A stretch of DNA of 64,000 nucleotides from Candidatus Macondimonas diazotrophica (GTDB lineage Bacteria > Pseudomonadota > Gammaproteobacteria > UBA5335): the NCBI RefSeq assembly GCF_004684205.1, contig NZ_SRIO01000004.1, forward strand, positions 62,001 to 126,000. The letters run 5' to 3'. The position numbers were made by a program, and so were the translations under genes. A model generated the notes under the pieces. It was given only the letters and a program-made list of their open reading frames with translations, did not search any database and was not told the DNA's origin. Position 1 is the stretch's first letter; each line of letters starts with the position of its first letter. This document shows, piece after piece, positions 1 through 11,557 of the stretch.

Positions 1-1
1 C

Positions 2-817
2 AAGAAGGCCCTGACCGAAACCGCGGGCGACCTGGATCAGGCTATCGAGCTGATGCGCAAGCAGGGCCTCGCCAAGGCTGACAAGAAGGCGGGGCGTGTG
101 GCCGCCGAGGGTCGCGTGGTGGTCGAGCGTGATGAGGCAGGTCGCGTTGCGGTCGCGATTGAAGTGAATTGCGAGACGGACTTCGTCGCCGGTGGTGATG
201 ATTTCCAGGCCTTTGCCAATCGGATTGCCGGAGCAGCACTGGCCGCATCGCCGGTTGATGTCGACGCACTGCTGGCGCTTCCGTATGCCGATGAGATGAC
301 CATTGATGAGCGTCGCCGCGAAATGGTGGCCAAGATCGGTGAAAACATCGCCGTGCGCCGGTTCGAGCGCCTGGAATGCCAGGGTGATGTGTTTGGTCTC
401 TACAGCCATGGCAGCCGAATCGGCGTCATCGTGGACCTCAAGGGCGGCGACGAAGCCTTGGCGCGGGATATCGCCATGCATATCGCGGCCAGTCGTCCGC
501 TTTGCGTCTCGCCCGAAGACGTCCCCGCGGAGGTGGTGGCCAAGGAGCGCGAGATCTTCGAGGCGCAGGCCCGTGAGAGCGGAAAGCCTGACGACATCAT
601 CGAGAAGATGGTCGAGGGCCGCGTTCGCAAGTACCTGAACGAAGTTGCGCTCGTGGGTCAGCCTTTCGTCAAGGATCCTGACATGACCGTTGCGCAGCGC
701 CTGAAGCAGGCGGGTGCCCAAGTCATGCGCTTCGTCCGTCTGGAAGTGGGTGAGGGCGTGGAGAAGAAAGTCGAAAACTTTGCCGAGGAAGTCATGGCGC
801 AGGTTCGCGGCGGCTGA
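2..817 (+). CDS. tsf: Elongation factor Ts (5' truncated by window edge)
   Basis: Elongation factor Ts is the guanine-nucleotide exchange factor that recycles EF-Tu during translation. The frame is open from base 2 and already inside the N-terminal UBA-like region (KKALTETAGDLDQAIELMR), so the first ATG at 53 is internal and the true start lies before the window. The exchange core is recognisable from VNCETDFVAGGDDFQAF, and the C-terminal helix (VEKKVENFAEEVMAQV) ends normally. pyrH follows after 98 bp, the usual tsf-pyrH-frr order. Only the first few residues are missing, judging by the family. Confidence 0.96.
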   Translation, partial: KKALTETAGDLDQAIELMRKQGLAKADKKAGRVAAEGRVVVERDEAGRVAVAIEVNCETDFVAGGDDFQAFANRIAGAALAASPVDVDALLALPYADEMTIDERRREMVAKIGENIAVRRFERLECQGDVFGLYSHGSRIGVIVDLKGGDEALARDIAMHIAASRPLCVSPEDVPAEVVAKEREIFEAQARESGKPDDIIEKMVEGRVRKYLNEVALVGQPFVKDPDMTVAQRLKQAGAQVMRFVRLEVGEGVEKKVENFAEEVMAQVRGG

Positions 818-834
818 TTCCGAGGGAAGCTTGA

Positions 835-1680
<846 letters not shown>

Positions 1681-1681
1681 G

Positions 1682-2239
1682 ATGATCGATGAAATCCGCA
1701 AGGATGCCGCGGAACGCATGAAGAAAAGCATCGAGGTGCTGCGGCAGAACCTGTCCAAGATCCGTACTGGCCGGGCACACACCAGTCTGGTCGATCATAT
1801 TCAAGTGCCCTATTACGGAAGCGACGTACCGCTGACCCAGGTGGCCAGCGTGGCAGTCACCGACGCACGCACGCTGACCATCACCCCGTGGGAAAAGAAC
1901 ATGGTGGCGCCGATCGAGAAGGCGCTCATGGCCTCCGACCTGGGCGTCACACCCAACACCGCGGGCACGACCATTCGCATCATCCTGCCGCCATTGACCG
2001 AGGAGCGTCGCCGCGATCTGGTCAAGGTGGTGCGGCACGAGGGTGAGAACGCCAAGGTTGCGGTGCGCGCGATTCGGCGCGACGCGAACGATCAGTTCAA
2101 GCAGCTTGAAAAAGAAAAGCTCATCAGTGAAGACCAGGTTCGCAAGGCTCAGGATGACATCCAGAAGGTCACCGACGATCATATCGCCCAGGTCGATCGT
2201 GTTCTCGAGGAAAAGGAACAGGAGCTGATGCAGATCTGA
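1682..2239 (+). CDS. frr: Ribosome recycling factor
   Basis: Ribosome recycling factor splits post-termination ribosomes together with EF-G. The 185-residue product matches the family's length. It carries the conserved N-terminal helix ([20 protein letters not shown]) and the SKIRTGRAH turn that leads into domain II. The C-terminal helical region is lysine/glutamate-rich. The ATG at 1682 overlaps the end of pyrH's stop context, and an in-frame upstream ATG at 1607 lies inside pyrH and is rejected. It sits between pyrH and uppS as in most gammaproteobacteria. Confidence 0.96.
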   Translation: MIDEIRKDAAERMKKSIEVLRQNLSKIRTGRAHTSLVDHIQVPYYGSDVPLTQVASVAVTDARTLTITPWEKNMVAPIEKALMASDLGVTPNTAGTTIRIILPPLTEERRRDLVKVVRHEGENAKVAVRAIRRDANDQFKQLEKEKLISEDQVRKAQDDIQKVTDDHIAQVDRVLEEKEQELMQI

Positions 2240-2308
2240 CCGGGCCACCGGCTATCATCCCTCATCAGCGGCCCCCTCTTTCCTCTCTTGAAGGCCAGCA
2301 CCTGATCC

Positions 2309-3067
2309 ATGAATTCTGCGGCATCCTCCCGAGTTCCCCGCCATATCGCCATCATCATGGATGGCAATGGCCGTTGGGCCATGCAGCAGGGAAAGCCGCG
2401 ACTGCATGGCCATGAAGCCGGCGTCCATGCTGCCCGCACGATTGTGCGGGCCGGTCGCGATGCCGGGGTCGAGGCGCTCACCCTCTATGCCTTCAGCAGC
2501 GAAAACTGGTTGCGTCCTGCGACCGAGGTGAGTTTCCTGCTCGAACTGTTCATTCGCACGATGGCCGTCGAGCTCGACACGCTCCATGACGAAGGGGTTC
2601 GCGTTCGATTCATCGGCGATCGGACCGCGCTGCCGTCGAACTTGCTGGCGATCATCGAGGCCAGTGAACGGCGTACCGCAAGCAATCCCGGCATGGTTCT
2701 GGTGATCGCGCTGGGATATGGCGGGCGACAGGATCTGGTGCAGACGGTCCGTGCGCTCGGCGCCCAAATCGAAGCCGGTGCCCTGAAGGCCGCTGATCTC
2801 GATGAAAAGACCCTGCGCGATGCCCTCGATCTAGGCGATCTTCCCGATCCCGACCTATTGATTCGTACCGGCGGCGAATACCGGATCAGCAACTTCCTGC
2901 TGTGGCATCTGGCGTATACCGAGTTTTATTTTTCCGACATTCTATGGCCTGATTTCAGTTCCGCGGATTTTCATCAGGCGCTGGCCTGGTTCGCTGAGCG
3001 CGAGCGCCGATTCGGGCGCACGGGCGCCCAAGTTCACTCGGAAAGAGGCGATCAGGATGCCCAGTGA
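2309..3067 (+). CDS. uppS: Undecaprenyl diphosphate synthase
   Basis: Cis-prenyltransferase that extends farnesyl diphosphate with isopentenyl diphosphate to C55 undecaprenyl diphosphate, the lipid carrier for peptidoglycan and O-antigen. The 252-residue protein shows the diagnostic HIAIIMDGNGRWA at residues 12-24, with the catalytic-type Asp at 18, the SSENW segment and the C-terminal RTGGEYRISNFLLW motif. The product is soluble and works at the inner membrane. It overlaps cdsA by 11 bp, which suggests coupled translation. The symbol ispU is used for the same gene. Confidence 0.96.
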   Translation: MNSAASSRVPRHIAIIMDGNGRWAMQQGKPRLHGHEAGVHAARTIVRAGRDAGVEALTLYAFSSENWLRPATEVSFLLELFIRTMAVELDTLHDEGVRVRFIGDRTALPSNLLAIIEASERRTASNPGMVLVIALGYGGRQDLVQTVRALGAQIEAGALKAADLDEKTLRDALDLGDLPDPDLLIRTGGEYRISNFLLWHLAYTEFYFSDILWPDFSSADFHQALAWFAERERRFGRTGAQVHSERGDQDAQ

Positions 3068-3875
3068 CCGTATTCGAACCGCCTTGTGGGTGGTCCCGCC
3101 GATTGTCGCTGCGGTTCTGTTGCTGCCCAATCCATGGGTGGCGGTGTTGTTCGCGGCCATCGTCTGGGGCGCCGGACAGGAGTGGACGGCCTTGATGGGC
3201 TTGCCGCACGACGGCGGCAGAGCGGCAGGAGTCGTCCTGCTCCCTCTCATGGCGGCAACCTATGTTTGGGGTGATCTGGATGCCGTTGGGGTGCTGCTTG
3301 GTGTGGCGCTGTTCTGGTGGGTTCTGGCGACCATCTGGGTCGTCTGTTTCCCGGTGGGTTTGCCGGGTGGCGCCTCGCTGCGGGGCCGCAAGCTGCTCGT
3401 CGGGTTGCTGCTGTTGCTGCCGGCGTGGCTGGCGCTGATCACGCTACACGGTTCCGCCGAAGGACCCCGTTGGGTCCTTTTGTTACTGGTCATGATCTGG
3501 CTTGCCGATGCCGGCGCCTATTATGCCGGACGCCGCTTCGGCCGGCGCAAACTGGCGCCGCAGGTCAGCCCGGGCAAAACCTGGGCGGGCTTCTGGGGGG
3601 GCTTGGCGGCCGGTCTCGCTGCTGGATTGCTCGGTCCGCTGTTGCTGCGGCTGGAAATGCCAGCGCTGGGCGCGTACGCCCTGACTTGCCTGGTGACTGT
3701 TGCCGGGTCCGTGGTAGGCGACCTCACGGTCAGCATGTTCAAGCGCCAGATGGGCGTCAAGGATACCGGCCATCTCTTGCCCGGCCATGGCGGGATTCTG
3801 GACCGTATCGACAGTCTGACCGCTGCAGCACCGATTTTCACCTGGGGTCTGGGGCGGGCACAGGGATGGCTGTGA
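3057..3875 (+). CDS. cdsA: Phosphatidate cytidylyltransferase (CDP-diglyceride synthase)
   Basis: Integral inner-membrane enzyme that makes CDP-diacylglycerol from phosphatidic acid and CTP, the precursor of all phospholipid head groups. The 272-residue product is very hydrophobic with about seven or eight predicted membrane spans. It ends with the family signature (SPGKTWAG, then [18 protein letters not shown] and [11 protein letters not shown]). The ATG at 3057 lies inside the end of uppS, and the stop overlaps the first 10 bp of dxr. The short linked overlaps place it firmly in the uppS-cdsA-dxr-rseP operon. Confidence 0.95.
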   Translation: MPSDRIRTALWVVPPIVAAVLLLPNPWVAVLFAAIVWGAGQEWTALMGLPHDGGRAAGVVLLPLMAATYVWGDLDAVGVLLGVALFWWVLATIWVVCFPVGLPGGASLRGRKLLVGLLLLLPAWLALITLHGSAEGPRWVLLLLVMIWLADAGAYYAGRRFGRRKLAPQVSPGKTWAGFWGGLAAGLAAGLLGPLLLRLEMPALGAYALTCLVTVAGSVVGDLTVSMFKRQMGVKDTGHLLPGHGGILDRIDSLTAAAPIFTWGLGRAQGWL

Positions 3876-5050
3876 CGGGACTGTGCATTCTGGGCGCGAC
3901 GGGGAGCGTGGGGTGCAGCACGTTGGATGTGGTGGCTCGCCACCCCGACCGGTTTCGGGTGGTGGCGCTGACCGCGCAGCGGCAAGTGGAACGGTTGCTG
4001 GCGCAATGTCGCCAGTTCGATCCCATGGTGGCGGTGGTTGGAGATGCGACCGCGGCGCGGTGGCTGCAGCAGGAGCTGGCCGCTGGTGGGATCAAAACAG
4101 CGGTCTTGCATGGCCCGGATGGGCTGACTCAGGCCGCGGCCCTGCCCGAGGTGAGCACGGTGATGGCCGCCATCGTCGGGGGTGCCGGCTTGATGCCGAC
4201 GCTGAGTGCAGTGCGCGCCGGCAAGACCGTATTGCTCGCCAACAAGGAATCGTTGGTCATGGGCGGCAGCCTCTTCATGGATGAAGTGCGGCGCTACGGC
4301 GCGCGCCTCATTCCGATCGACAGCGAGCACAATGCCATTTTTCAATGCCTGCCGCAGGATTCCTCGGTTGGCCTCGATCCGGATGGCGTGCGTCGCGTGC
4401 TCCTGACGGCGTCGGGTGGTCCATTTCGGCAGCTTGCGGCAGAGGCGCTGGCGCATGTCACGCCCGAGGCGGCTTGCGCACATCCCAACTGGGTGATGGG
4501 ACGCAAGATCTCGGTCGATTCGGCGACCTTGATGAACAAGGGGTTGGAGGTGATCGAGGCGCACTGGCTGTTCGGTCTGCCGGCCGAGCGGATCGAGGTC
4601 GTGGTGCACCCGCAGAGTGTGGTGCATTCGCTGGTGGAATATGTCGACGGTTCCGTTTTGGCACAGCTGGGGCATCCGGACATGCGCACTCCCATTGCAC
4701 ACGCGCTGGGATGGCCTGAACGCATCGACATCGGTCTGCCGATGTTGGATCTGATCCAGATCGGTCAGTTGACCTTTGAGGCGCCCGATCAAGGCCGTTT
4801 CCCGGCGTTGAGGCTGGCCTATGAGGCGCTGACCGCGGGTGGGGGTGCGCCTGTTGTGCTCAATGCGGCCAACGAAATCGCCGTCGCGGCGTTTCTGGAC
4901 GACCGGCTGCCGTTTCCGGGAATCGCTGCGCTGATCGAGCGGGCGTTGCAGGTCCTCGGCAGCACACCGGCGGCGTGCTGGGATGCGGTGATAGAATTGG
5001 ATGATCGCACCCGCGCAGCTTGCGCCGTATGGCTGGGGAACGGAACATGA
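3866..5050 (+). CDS. dxr: 1-deoxy-D-xylulose 5-phosphate reductoisomerase
   Basis: Second enzyme of the non-mevalonate (MEP) isoprenoid pathway: NADPH-dependent rearrangement and reduction of DXP to MEP. The 394-residue protein starts with the NADPH-binding loop [14 protein letters not shown] and contains [22 protein letters not shown] and the [13 protein letters not shown] active-site region. The frame stays open back to 3317 inside cdsA, but the ATG at 3866 is chosen because the family begins just before the GATGS loop. The stop TGA overlaps the rseP ATG (ATGA), so the genes are coupled. Confidence 0.96.
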   Translation: MAVTGLCILGATGSVGCSTLDVVARHPDRFRVVALTAQRQVERLLAQCRQFDPMVAVVGDATAARWLQQELAAGGIKTAVLHGPDGLTQAAALPEVSTVMAAIVGGAGLMPTLSAVRAGKTVLLANKESLVMGGSLFMDEVRRYGARLIPIDSEHNAIFQCLPQDSSVGLDPDGVRRVLLTASGGPFRQLAAEALAHVTPEAACAHPNWVMGRKISVDSATLMNKGLEVIEAHWLFGLPAERIEVVVHPQSVVHSLVEYVDGSVLAQLGHPDMRTPIAHALGWPERIDIGLPMLDLIQIGQLTFEAPDQGRFPALRLAYEALTAGGGAPVVLNAANEIAVAAFLDDRLPFPGIAALIERALQVLGSTPAACWDAVIELDDRTRAACAVWLGNGT

Positions 5051-6411
5051 GTCAGGTGATGTCGTCCTTGCTGGCATTCATCGTCGCGCTGGCGTTGCTC
5101 ATCGCGATCCACGAATGGGGGCACTTCTGGGTGGCGCGGCGCTTGGGGGTCAAGGTGCTGCGCTTCAGTATCGGCTTCGGCCGGCCTCTCTGGCGGCGTA
5201 TCGGTCGGGACGGGACCGAGTATCGGGTGGCGATGATTCCCTTGGGTGGATACGTCAAGATGCTCGACGAGCGGGAAGGGCCTGTCGTTCCGAGCGAACG
5301 ACAGCACGCGTTCAACCGTCAATCGGTCAGCGTTCGTGCCGCCATCGTGTCGGCCGGACCGATCGCGAACCTTCTGCTTGCCATCGCCCTGTACTGGCTG
5401 GTGCTGTGCCTGGGTGTGCCGGGCATGCGCTCGCTGATCGATACGCCGGCGCCGAACACCCCTGCGGCTGTTGCGGGCCTCGAGGGCGGTGATGAGATCT
5501 TGCGGGTCAACGACGCGTCGACGCCGACTTGGGAACAGTTGGGGCTGCGTGTGGTTCAGGCGGCACTGGATGATGTTCCGCTGGAGTTGCAGGTGCGGCG
5601 AGCCGACGGCGCCGAGCAGACACTGATCCTCGACGCGGATTGGTCGAACGCACTCGATGAGCCGGCGCGAATCAATCAGGATCTGGGGCTGGCGCCTTAC
5701 CAGCCGCCTTTGCCCGCGCAGTTGGGCGCACTGCAGTCCGATGGGCCGGCGGCTTCGGCCGGACTGGCGCCGGGTGATCGCATCCTCGCCATGGATGGGC
5801 GGCCTGTGGCGGACTGGGCAGATTGGGTCAATCAGGTCAGGGCGCGTCCGAACGAGGCCGTGGAGATCGAGATTTCCAGTGGCGACGAGACACGGCGCCT
5901 CACCCTGCGCATCGGTTCGCGGCAGCAGGACGGGATTCGCATCGGTTATGTGGGCGCCAGCCCTCACGTTCCCCAACAGTTGCAAGAGAGCCTGCGTGCC
6001 GAGTACCGTTATGCGCCGATAGCGGCATTGCCCGTGGCCGTTCAACGCACCTGGCAGATGAGTGTGATGACGGTTCGGATGCTGGCACGCATGGCGACGG
6101 GGCAGCTGGGGCTCGATAATCTCAGCGGTCCCATCAACATTGCCCAGTATGCAGGGTATTCTGCCCAGATCGGCTTGGTGTCCTATCTTGGATTCCTTGC
6201 GGTGATCAGCATCAGTCTGGGGGTGCTCAATCTGCTGCCCATTCCGATTCTGGATGGGGGGCACTTGGCTTTCTATCTGATGGAAGGAATACGGGGCAAG
6301 CCGCTTTCCGAACGCGTTCAGCACTGGGGGCAGCAGATCGGGATCATTGCCCTGGTGCTCATGATGGGGCTGGCTTTCTACAACGATTTGGTCCGACTTT
6401 TCGCGCCGTGA
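5047..6411 (+). CDS. rseP: Site-2 intramembrane protease RseP
   Basis: Zinc metalloprotease of the inner membrane that cleaves RseA in the sigma-E envelope-stress cascade and clears signal peptides. The 454-residue product has HEWGH at residues 22-26 in the first membrane span, two PDZ-like regions in the middle and the second zinc/catalytic motif [13 protein letters not shown], with Asp at about 403, in a late span. An in-frame upstream ATG at 5032 is less likely than the ATG at 5047, which overlaps the dxr stop. It stands immediately before bamA, the main outer-membrane assembly gene, as in related bacteria. Confidence 0.95.
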   Translation: MSQVMSSLLAFIVALALLIAIHEWGHFWVARRLGVKVLRFSIGFGRPLWRRIGRDGTEYRVAMIPLGGYVKMLDEREGPVVPSERQHAFNRQSVSVRAAIVSAGPIANLLLAIALYWLVLCLGVPGMRSLIDTPAPNTPAAVAGLEGGDEILRVNDASTPTWEQLGLRVVQAALDDVPLELQVRRADGAEQTLILDADWSNALDEPARINQDLGLAPYQPPLPAQLGALQSDGPAASAGLAPGDRILAMDGRPVADWADWVNQVRARPNEAVEIEISSGDETRRLTLRIGSRQQDGIRIGYVGASPHVPQQLQESLRAEYRYAPIAALPVAVQRTWQMSVMTVRMLARMATGQLGLDNLSGPINIAQYAGYSAQIGLVSYLGFLAVISISLGVLNLLPIPILDGGHLAFYLMEGIRGKPLSERVQHWGQQIGIIALVLMMGLAFYNDLVRLFAP

Positions 6412-6457
6412 GCTGCAGGTGGATGCAGGTTCCGGCTCAGCAAACATCAAGGTTTTT

Positions 6458-8749
6458 ATGAACAAGAAAACATGGTCTCGCCTGGTAGGGATGGTACTGT
6501 TGCTGAGTCTGGGATCGGCTTGGGCGTTTGACGCCTTCGTGGTCCAGGATATCCGGGTGCAGGGACTGGAGCGGCACGATGTGTCGCGCGTCTATCGCGC
6601 CATCAATCTCAATGTTGGCGATCAGGTCGATGAACGTCGCGTCCAGCAGATGACGCGCGACCTGTTCAAGACCGGCTATTTCAGCGATGTCGGGTTTTCG
6701 CGGGAAGGCGATGCGATTGTCATCCGGGTCGTGGAGCGTCCGAGCATCGCGCGCTTTACCGTGACCGGAAACAAGGAGATTCCCTCCGACCAGCTGTTGA
6801 AGGGCTTGCGCGATGTCGGGCTGACCGAGGGGCGGGCTTTCGACCGATCCGTGCTGGAGCAGGTCGAGCAAGAGTTGCGTCGGCAGTACTTTGCCAATGG
6901 TCGCTATGCCGTCAAGATCGAAACCGATATCAAGGAAGAAACCGACAACCGGGTTGCCGTCGCCATCACGATCGATGAGGGGGACGTGGCCTCCATCCGC
7001 CGCATCAACATCGTCGGCAACGAGGCATTCAGTGACGAAGAGCTGCTACAGCCGCTGCGCTCGCGCAGCAAGAGCTGGTGGCGCCTGTTCGGCAGCCGGG
7101 ACCGTTATTCCCAGCAGGTTTTCTCGGGCGATCTCGAGACTCTGACCTCGTTTTACCAGGATCGTGGCTATTTGAACTTTCGGGTTGAATCGACGCAGGT
7201 ATCTCTGTCTCCGGACAAGGAAAGCATCTATCTCACCATCAACGTCTATGAAGGACCGAAATACAACGTCAGCGAAGTCGCGCTGCTGGGCGAACTGGTG
7301 GTGCCCGAATCCCAATTGCGCTCGCTGATCACGATTCGACCGGGAAGCACGTTCTCGCGCCAGGAAGCCACGGAGACGGCCAAGAAGATCTCCGAGCGAC
7401 TTGGCGATGAGGGGTATGCCTTCGCCCAGGTCGAGCCGATGACGGACATCGATGAGGCCAATCGGCAGGTCAAGATCAATCTCCTGGTCAAGCCGGGAAA
7501 TCGGTACTACGTGCGCAATGTCAATTTCCGAGGCAACGTCACGACCCAGGACCAGGCATTGCGGCGTGAAATGCGTCAGTACGAGGGCGCATCCTTCGCG
7601 GCCAGCGAAGTCACCCGCTCGCGGGTTCGGCTGGCGCGCTTGCCGTTCATCGAGCAGGCTGACGTTCAGGTGCGGCCCGTGCCAGGCGAAAGCAATCTCG
7701 TCGATGTCGACTATGAGGTCACCGAGCGCAGTGCCGGCGCATTCCAGGTCGGCGTGGGTTATTCCAGTGGCCAGGGCGTGCTGGTCAATGCGAATGTCTC
7801 CCACAGCAACTGGTTCGGAACCGGTAATCGCGTGAGCCTGGATTTCGTGACCAGCGAGTTCAGCCGCAACTACAGCGCTTCGCTGACCCAGCCTTTTTAT
7901 ACGCTCGATGGCGTGAGCCGTACGATCTCGCTGTTCCAGCGCACCACCGATTCCTTGACGCGGGTCAGCTCGCGGTTCGACACGGATACATGGGGTGGCT
8001 CGCTACGCTACGGAATTCCCATCACCGAATACGACAGCATTCGTCTGGGTGGCAGCTTCCGATCCACGCAGTTGACGGTGCTCGAGGGCAGTACCCCCCA
8101 GCAGATCATCGATTTCGTGGACCAGAACGGCGATTCGTTCAATGCCCTGACCTTCGATACGGGCTGGGTCCGCGACACCCGCAATCGCACCGTCTTTGCA
8201 GACAAGGGCTATATTCATCGGCTGTTTGCGGACATCTCTATTCCCGTGGCCGATCTGGAGTACTACAAGCTGACCTATGATTATGAGCAGTATTTCCCCA
8301 TCAATCGCCACCTGATCGGCACGGCGCGGCTCGGTGTGGGCTATGCCGACAGCTACGGCGACACCACGGACCTGCCGCCTTACGAAAAATTCTTCGCCGG
8401 CGGCATCAATTCAGTTCGTGGTTACCAGGGAAGCTCCTTGGGCACACGGGACGAGTACAACAACCCATTGGGTGGCAACTTCCGCACCATTACTCAGCTC
8501 GAGATGTTGTTCCCAACCTTGCTCGGAGAAAGTCGCAATACGCGTTTCAGCCTGTTCGTGGATGCCGGTAATGTGTTCGACACCTATGATGACTTCGATG
8601 CAGGCGAGCTGCGTGCATCCACCGGTGTTGGCTTCCAGTGGTTGACACCGATCCTCGGTCTGCTGGAGTTCGCCATTGCCTATCCGCTGAACGACGAATC
8701 GGGGGACGATACCGAGGTGTTCAGCTTCACCTTCGGAGCCACGTTCTGA
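6458..8749 (+). CDS. bamA: Outer membrane protein assembly factor BamA
   Basis: Central component of the BAM complex that folds beta-barrel proteins into the outer membrane. The 763-residue product has a signal peptide ending near SAWA (residue 23), then five POTRA domains over roughly residues 25-425, and a C-terminal 16-strand barrel with the SVRGYQGSSLG motif. It ends in Phe (FTFGATF), the outer-membrane insertion signature. The frame is open from 6419, but the ATG at 6458 gives a proper basic n-region (MNKKTWSR). skp follows directly. Confidence 0.97.
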   Translation: MNKKTWSRLVGMVLLLSLGSAWAFDAFVVQDIRVQGLERHDVSRVYRAINLNVGDQVDERRVQQMTRDLFKTGYFSDVGFSREGDAIVIRVVERPSIARFTVTGNKEIPSDQLLKGLRDVGLTEGRAFDRSVLEQVEQELRRQYFANGRYAVKIETDIKEETDNRVAVAITIDEGDVASIRRINIVGNEAFSDEELLQPLRSRSKSWWRLFGSRDRYSQQVFSGDLETLTSFYQDRGYLNFRVESTQVSLSPDKESIYLTINVYEGPKYNVSEVALLGELVVPESQLRSLITIRPGSTFSRQEATETAKKISERLGDEGYAFAQVEPMTDIDEANRQVKINLLVKPGNRYYVRNVNFRGNVTTQDQALRREMRQYEGASFAASEVTRSRVRLARLPFIEQADVQVRPVPGESNLVDVDYEVTERSAGAFQVGVGYSSGQGVLVNANVSHSNWFGTGNRVSLDFVTSEFSRNYSASLTQPFYTLDGVSRTISLFQRTTDSLTRVSSRFDTDTWGGSLRYGIPITEYDSIRLGGSFRSTQLTVLEGSTPQQIIDFVDQNGDSFNALTFDTGWVRDTRNRTVFADKGYIHRLFADISIPVADLEYYKLTYDYEQYFPINRHLIGTARLGVGYADSYGDTTDLPPYEKFFAGGINSVRGYQGSSLGTRDEYNNPLGGNFRTITQLEMLFPTLLGESRNTRFSLFVDAGNVFDTYDDFDAGELRASTGVGFQWLTPILGLLEFAIAYPLNDESGDDTEVFSFTFGATF

Positions 8750-8773
8750 TTGATCGCGACAGGAGCAATGACA

Positions 8774-9268
8774 ATGCGAATGGCTGTAGCGGTCATCCTG
8801 CTTGGCTTGACGAGTTTGGCCCATGCGGAGATGAAAGTGGGCGTGATCGACCTGGCCCAGTTGCTGCGCGAGGCGCCGCAGGCCCGTGCGCTTCGCGAAA
8901 GCCTCGAGGCTGATCTGGAGCAGCGCAAGCGCATGCTCGCCCGCGAGGAAACGGCATTCACCCAGAAGCAGGAAGATTTCGATCGCAATGTTCAGACCTT
9001 GTCCCCGGAACGACGCGAACAAATGGAGCGGGAGCTTCTGGCCGCCCAGCGGGAGCTGATTCGAAAGCGCCGCCAGTTCGAGGAAGAGCTGCAAGCCCGC
9101 CGCATGGAGGGTTTACGAGAAATCGATCGCAATGTCTCGCGCGTGATTCGGGATTTGGCCGAGCGTGAAGGCTTCGACCTGATCCTTTCCGAAGGGGTGC
9201 TGTATGCCTCACAGCGGATGGATATCACGGCGCGAGTAATCCAGGAATTGCAGGGCAAGGCGCGCTGA
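8774..9268 (+). CDS. skp: Periplasmic chaperone Skp/OmpH
   Basis: Holdase chaperone that carries unfolded outer-membrane proteins across the periplasm to BamA. The 164-residue precursor has a signal peptide (MRMAVAVILLGLTSLAHA) followed by KVGVIDLAQLL, and a long charged coiled-coil middle (LEQRKRMLAREE, RRQFEEELQARR), typical of the Skp trimer's tentacles. The ATG at 8774 is preferred over the TTG at 8750 and the ATG at 8768, because AGGAG at 8761-8765 is then 8 bp away. It lies between bamA and lpxD as usual. Confidence 0.94.
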   Translation: MRMAVAVILLGLTSLAHAEMKVGVIDLAQLLREAPQARALRESLEADLEQRKRMLAREETAFTQKQEDFDRNVQTLSPERREQMERELLAAQRELIRKRRQFEEELQARRMEGLREIDRNVSRVIRDLAEREGFDLILSEGVLYASQRMDITARVIQELQGKAR

Positions 9269-9282
9269 TCTGCCGCCGGGAA

Positions 9283-10344
9283 GTGAGGGTGGCAGAATAT
9301 ACACTGGCCCAATTGGCCCAACGTTTTGATTGTCGCTTGTTGGGCGATGGTGAGACGCGCATTGTCGGCGTCTGTTCGCTGTCGCCTGGCCGGCGGGGGC
9401 ACATCGCGTTTCTGGCTAGCGCCGCCTATCGGCGATCGCTCGGTCAGACCCAAGCCGGGGCCGTCGTGCTTCAGGATGCGGATGCGGCGTCGAGTCCGGT
9501 ACCGGCGCTGATCTCCCCCAATCCCCATTTGGTTTTTGCACATCTGGCGACCCTGTTCTGCCCGCCTGATGCGATCGTTCCGGGCATCCACCCCACGGCG
9601 GTCGTCGATCCGGCTGCCCGCGTTCATTCGAAAGCCGAAATCGGGCCGCACTGTGTCATCGAGGCCGGGGCCGAAGTCGGCGAAGCGGCCGTCATCGGGC
9701 CACATTGCGTGATCGCTGCAAACGCCTGCATCGGCGAGCAGAGCCGGCTGGTCGCGCGGGTTTATGTCGGCAAGGCCGTCACCATGGGTCGCTGTTGCGT
9801 CATGCATCCCGGTGTTGTGATCGGTGCCGATGGCTTCGGTTTTGCCCAGGATGGCGAGCAATGGATCAAAGTCCCGCAGCTCGGCTCGGTGAGAATCGGC
9901 AACAATGTGGAAATCGGCGCCAACACGACGGTCGATCGGGGTGCCTTGGACGATACCGTTCTGGAAGATGGCGTCAAGCTCGACAACCAGATTCAGATCG
10001 GCCACAACGTGCGCATCGGCGAACATACCGCGATTGCGGCCTGCACCGGTATTTCCGGGAGTACGGTGATCGGTCGACGCTGCATGATCGGTGGCGGCGT
10101 GGGGATGAACGGTCACCTGCAGATTGCCGACGGCGTTGTGATTACCGGGATGACCATGGTGACCCATTCGCTGCATTCGCCCGGGGTATACTCATCCGGC
10201 TTGCCGGTTGACGACAATCGCCGCTGGCAGCGCAACATGGCGCGCGTGCGTCATCTGGACGAGATGGCCGGCCGTCTGCGCCGCCTGGAACGTCGGGTGA
10301 GCACCCTCGATCCGGGCGCCGATGAAGAAGGATCTGACACTTGA
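9283..10344 (+). CDS. lpxD: UDP-3-O-acyl-glucosamine N-acyltransferase
   Basis: Third step of lipid A synthesis: transfers a 3-hydroxyacyl chain from acyl-ACP to the 2-amine of UDP-3-O-acyl-glucosamine. The 353-residue protein has an N-terminal uridine-binding domain (about residues 1-100) and then a left-handed beta-helix of hexapeptide repeats (for example [14 protein letters not shown] and [15 protein letters not shown]). A C-terminal helix closes the trimer. A GTG start at 9283 is assumed; GTG at 9289 is an equally possible choice. It overlaps fabZ by 4 bp. Confidence 0.95.
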   Translation: MRVAEYTLAQLAQRFDCRLLGDGETRIVGVCSLSPGRRGHIAFLASAAYRRSLGQTQAGAVVLQDADAASSPVPALISPNPHLVFAHLATLFCPPDAIVPGIHPTAVVDPAARVHSKAEIGPHCVIEAGAEVGEAAVIGPHCVIAANACIGEQSRLVARVYVGKAVTMGRCCVMHPGVVIGADGFGFAQDGEQWIKVPQLGSVRIGNNVEIGANTTVDRGALDDTVLEDGVKLDNQIQIGHNVRIGEHTAIAACTGISGSTVIGRRCMIGGGVGMNGHLQIADGVVITGMTMVTHSLHSPGVYSSGLPVDDNRRWQRNMARVRHLDEMAGRLRRLERRVSTLDPGADEEGSDT

Positions 10345-10793
10345 CTCAAATGGACATTCCGCAAATTCAGGCCTTGTTGCCCCATCGTTACCCGTTTCTG
10401 TTGCTTGATCGGATCGTCGAGGTCACCCCGAGTAGTCATCTGGTGGCCCTCAAGAACGTCACCATCAACGAGCCCTTCTTCCAGGGGCATTTTCCGGGGC
10501 GGCCGGTCATGCCCGGCGTCTTGATTCTGGAGGCGATGGCGCAGGCGACCGGTGTCCTGGCTTACCGCAGCGCCGACACGCCGTCGGATCCGAGCCAGCT
10601 TTACTATCTGGTTGGAATGGATCGCGCGCGGTTCAAGAAGCCCGTCGAACCGGGAGATCAGTTGCGGATTCACGTCGTGCTCCAGCGCACGCTGCGGCAA
10701 ATCTGGCGCTTCGAGACCCGTGCCGAGGTCGACGGCGTCTGTGTGGCCGAGGCCGAAATCATGTGTGCGGCACGGAGGTACGGTCGTGATTGA
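10341..10793 (+). CDS. fabZ: 3-hydroxyacyl-ACP dehydratase FabZ
   Basis: Dehydratase of type II fatty acid synthesis (beta-hydroxyacyl-ACP to trans-2-enoyl-ACP). It competes with LpxA for the same hydroxyacyl-ACP pool. The hot-dog-fold product has [10 protein letters not shown] and the catalytic [20 protein letters not shown] helix with its His and Glu. The start is probably a TTG at 10341 ([10 protein letters not shown]) that overlaps the lpxD stop as TTGA, because AGAAGGA at 10326-10332 sits 8 bp before it. The ATG at 10350 would be 17 bp away. It overlaps lpxA by 8 bp. Confidence 0.95.
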   Translation: MTQMDIPQIQALLPHRYPFLLLDRIVEVTPSSHLVALKNVTINEPFFQGHFPGRPVMPGVLILEAMAQATGVLAYRSADTPSDPSQLYYLVGMDRARFKKPVEPGDQLRIHVVLQRTLRQIWRFETRAEVDGVCVAEAEIMCAARRYGRD

Positions 10794-11556
10794 TCCGCGC
10801 GCCATCATCGATTCAGGAGCCACGTTGGGCGAGGGGGTTCAGATCGGCCCCTACAGCGTCATCGGTCCCGGCGTGGAGATCGGGGCCGGTTGCGTCATCG
10901 GTCCCCACGTCGTGATCAAGGGACCGACCCGGATCGGCTGCAATAACCGCATCTACCAGTTTGCCTCCATCGGCGATGACCCGCAGGACAAGAAATACCG
11001 CGGCGAACCCACGCGTCTGGAGATCGGCGACGGCAACACGATCCGCGAGTACTGTACGATCAACCGAGGGACGATCCAAGACGAGGGTGTGACTCGCATC
11101 GGTAGCCGCAACTGGATCATGGCCTACGTGCACATCGCCCATGATTGCATCCTGGGCAACGACGTCGTCATGGCCAACAACGCCAGTTTGGCCGGTCACG
11201 TGCACATCGACGACCACGCCATCCTGGGCGGTTTCGCCATGGTGCACCAGTTCTGCAAGATCGGCGCTCACGCCTTTTTGCAGTTTGCCGCGGGCGTGAA
11301 TCGCGATGTGCCGCCGTTCGTGGTGGCCTCGGGCATTCCTGCCAAACCGGCGGGACTGAACACCGAAGGCATGCGCCGTCACGGCTTCGATGCCGACCGG
11401 GTCCTGGTGCTCAAGAAAGCCTACAAGCTGCTCTATCGCAGCGGCTTGCGTCTGGAACAGGCACGCGCGGAACTCGAGGTGCTGGCGGCCGGTCATCCCG
11501 ACGTCGCCCGCTTCAGCCATTTCCTGGAATCCAATCCGCGCAGCATCATCCGCTGA
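10786..11556 (+). CDS. lpxA: UDP-N-acetylglucosamine O-acyltransferase
   Basis: First step of lipid A synthesis: acylates the 3-OH of UDP-GlcNAc with a hydroxyacyl chain from ACP. The 256-residue product is a left-handed beta-helix of hexapeptide repeats ([16 protein letters not shown]). It carries the conserved [14 protein letters not shown] region and the [15 protein letters not shown] segment with the general-base His. GTG at 10786 is chosen, since CGGAGG lies 7 bp upstream; the open frame back to 10552 is inside fabZ. The C-terminal helical domain is present. Confidence 0.96.
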   Translation: MIDPRAIIDSGATLGEGVQIGPYSVIGPGVEIGAGCVIGPHVVIKGPTRIGCNNRIYQFASIGDDPQDKKYRGEPTRLEIGDGNTIREYCTINRGTIQDEGVTRIGSRNWIMAYVHIAHDCILGNDVVMANNASLAGHVHIDDHAILGGFAMVHQFCKIGAHAFLQFAAGVNRDVPPFVVASGIPAKPAGLNTEGMRRHGFDADRVLVLKKAYKLLYRSGLRLEQARAELEVLAAGHPDVARFSHFLESNPRSIIR

Positions 11557-11557
11557 T

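Noticed and set aside
3317-3865. N-terminal extension of dxr into cdsA
   Set aside because: The added residues are Arg/Gly/Ala-rich and antagonise the overlapping cdsA frame, and the NADPH-binding loop begins immediately after the ATG at 3866.
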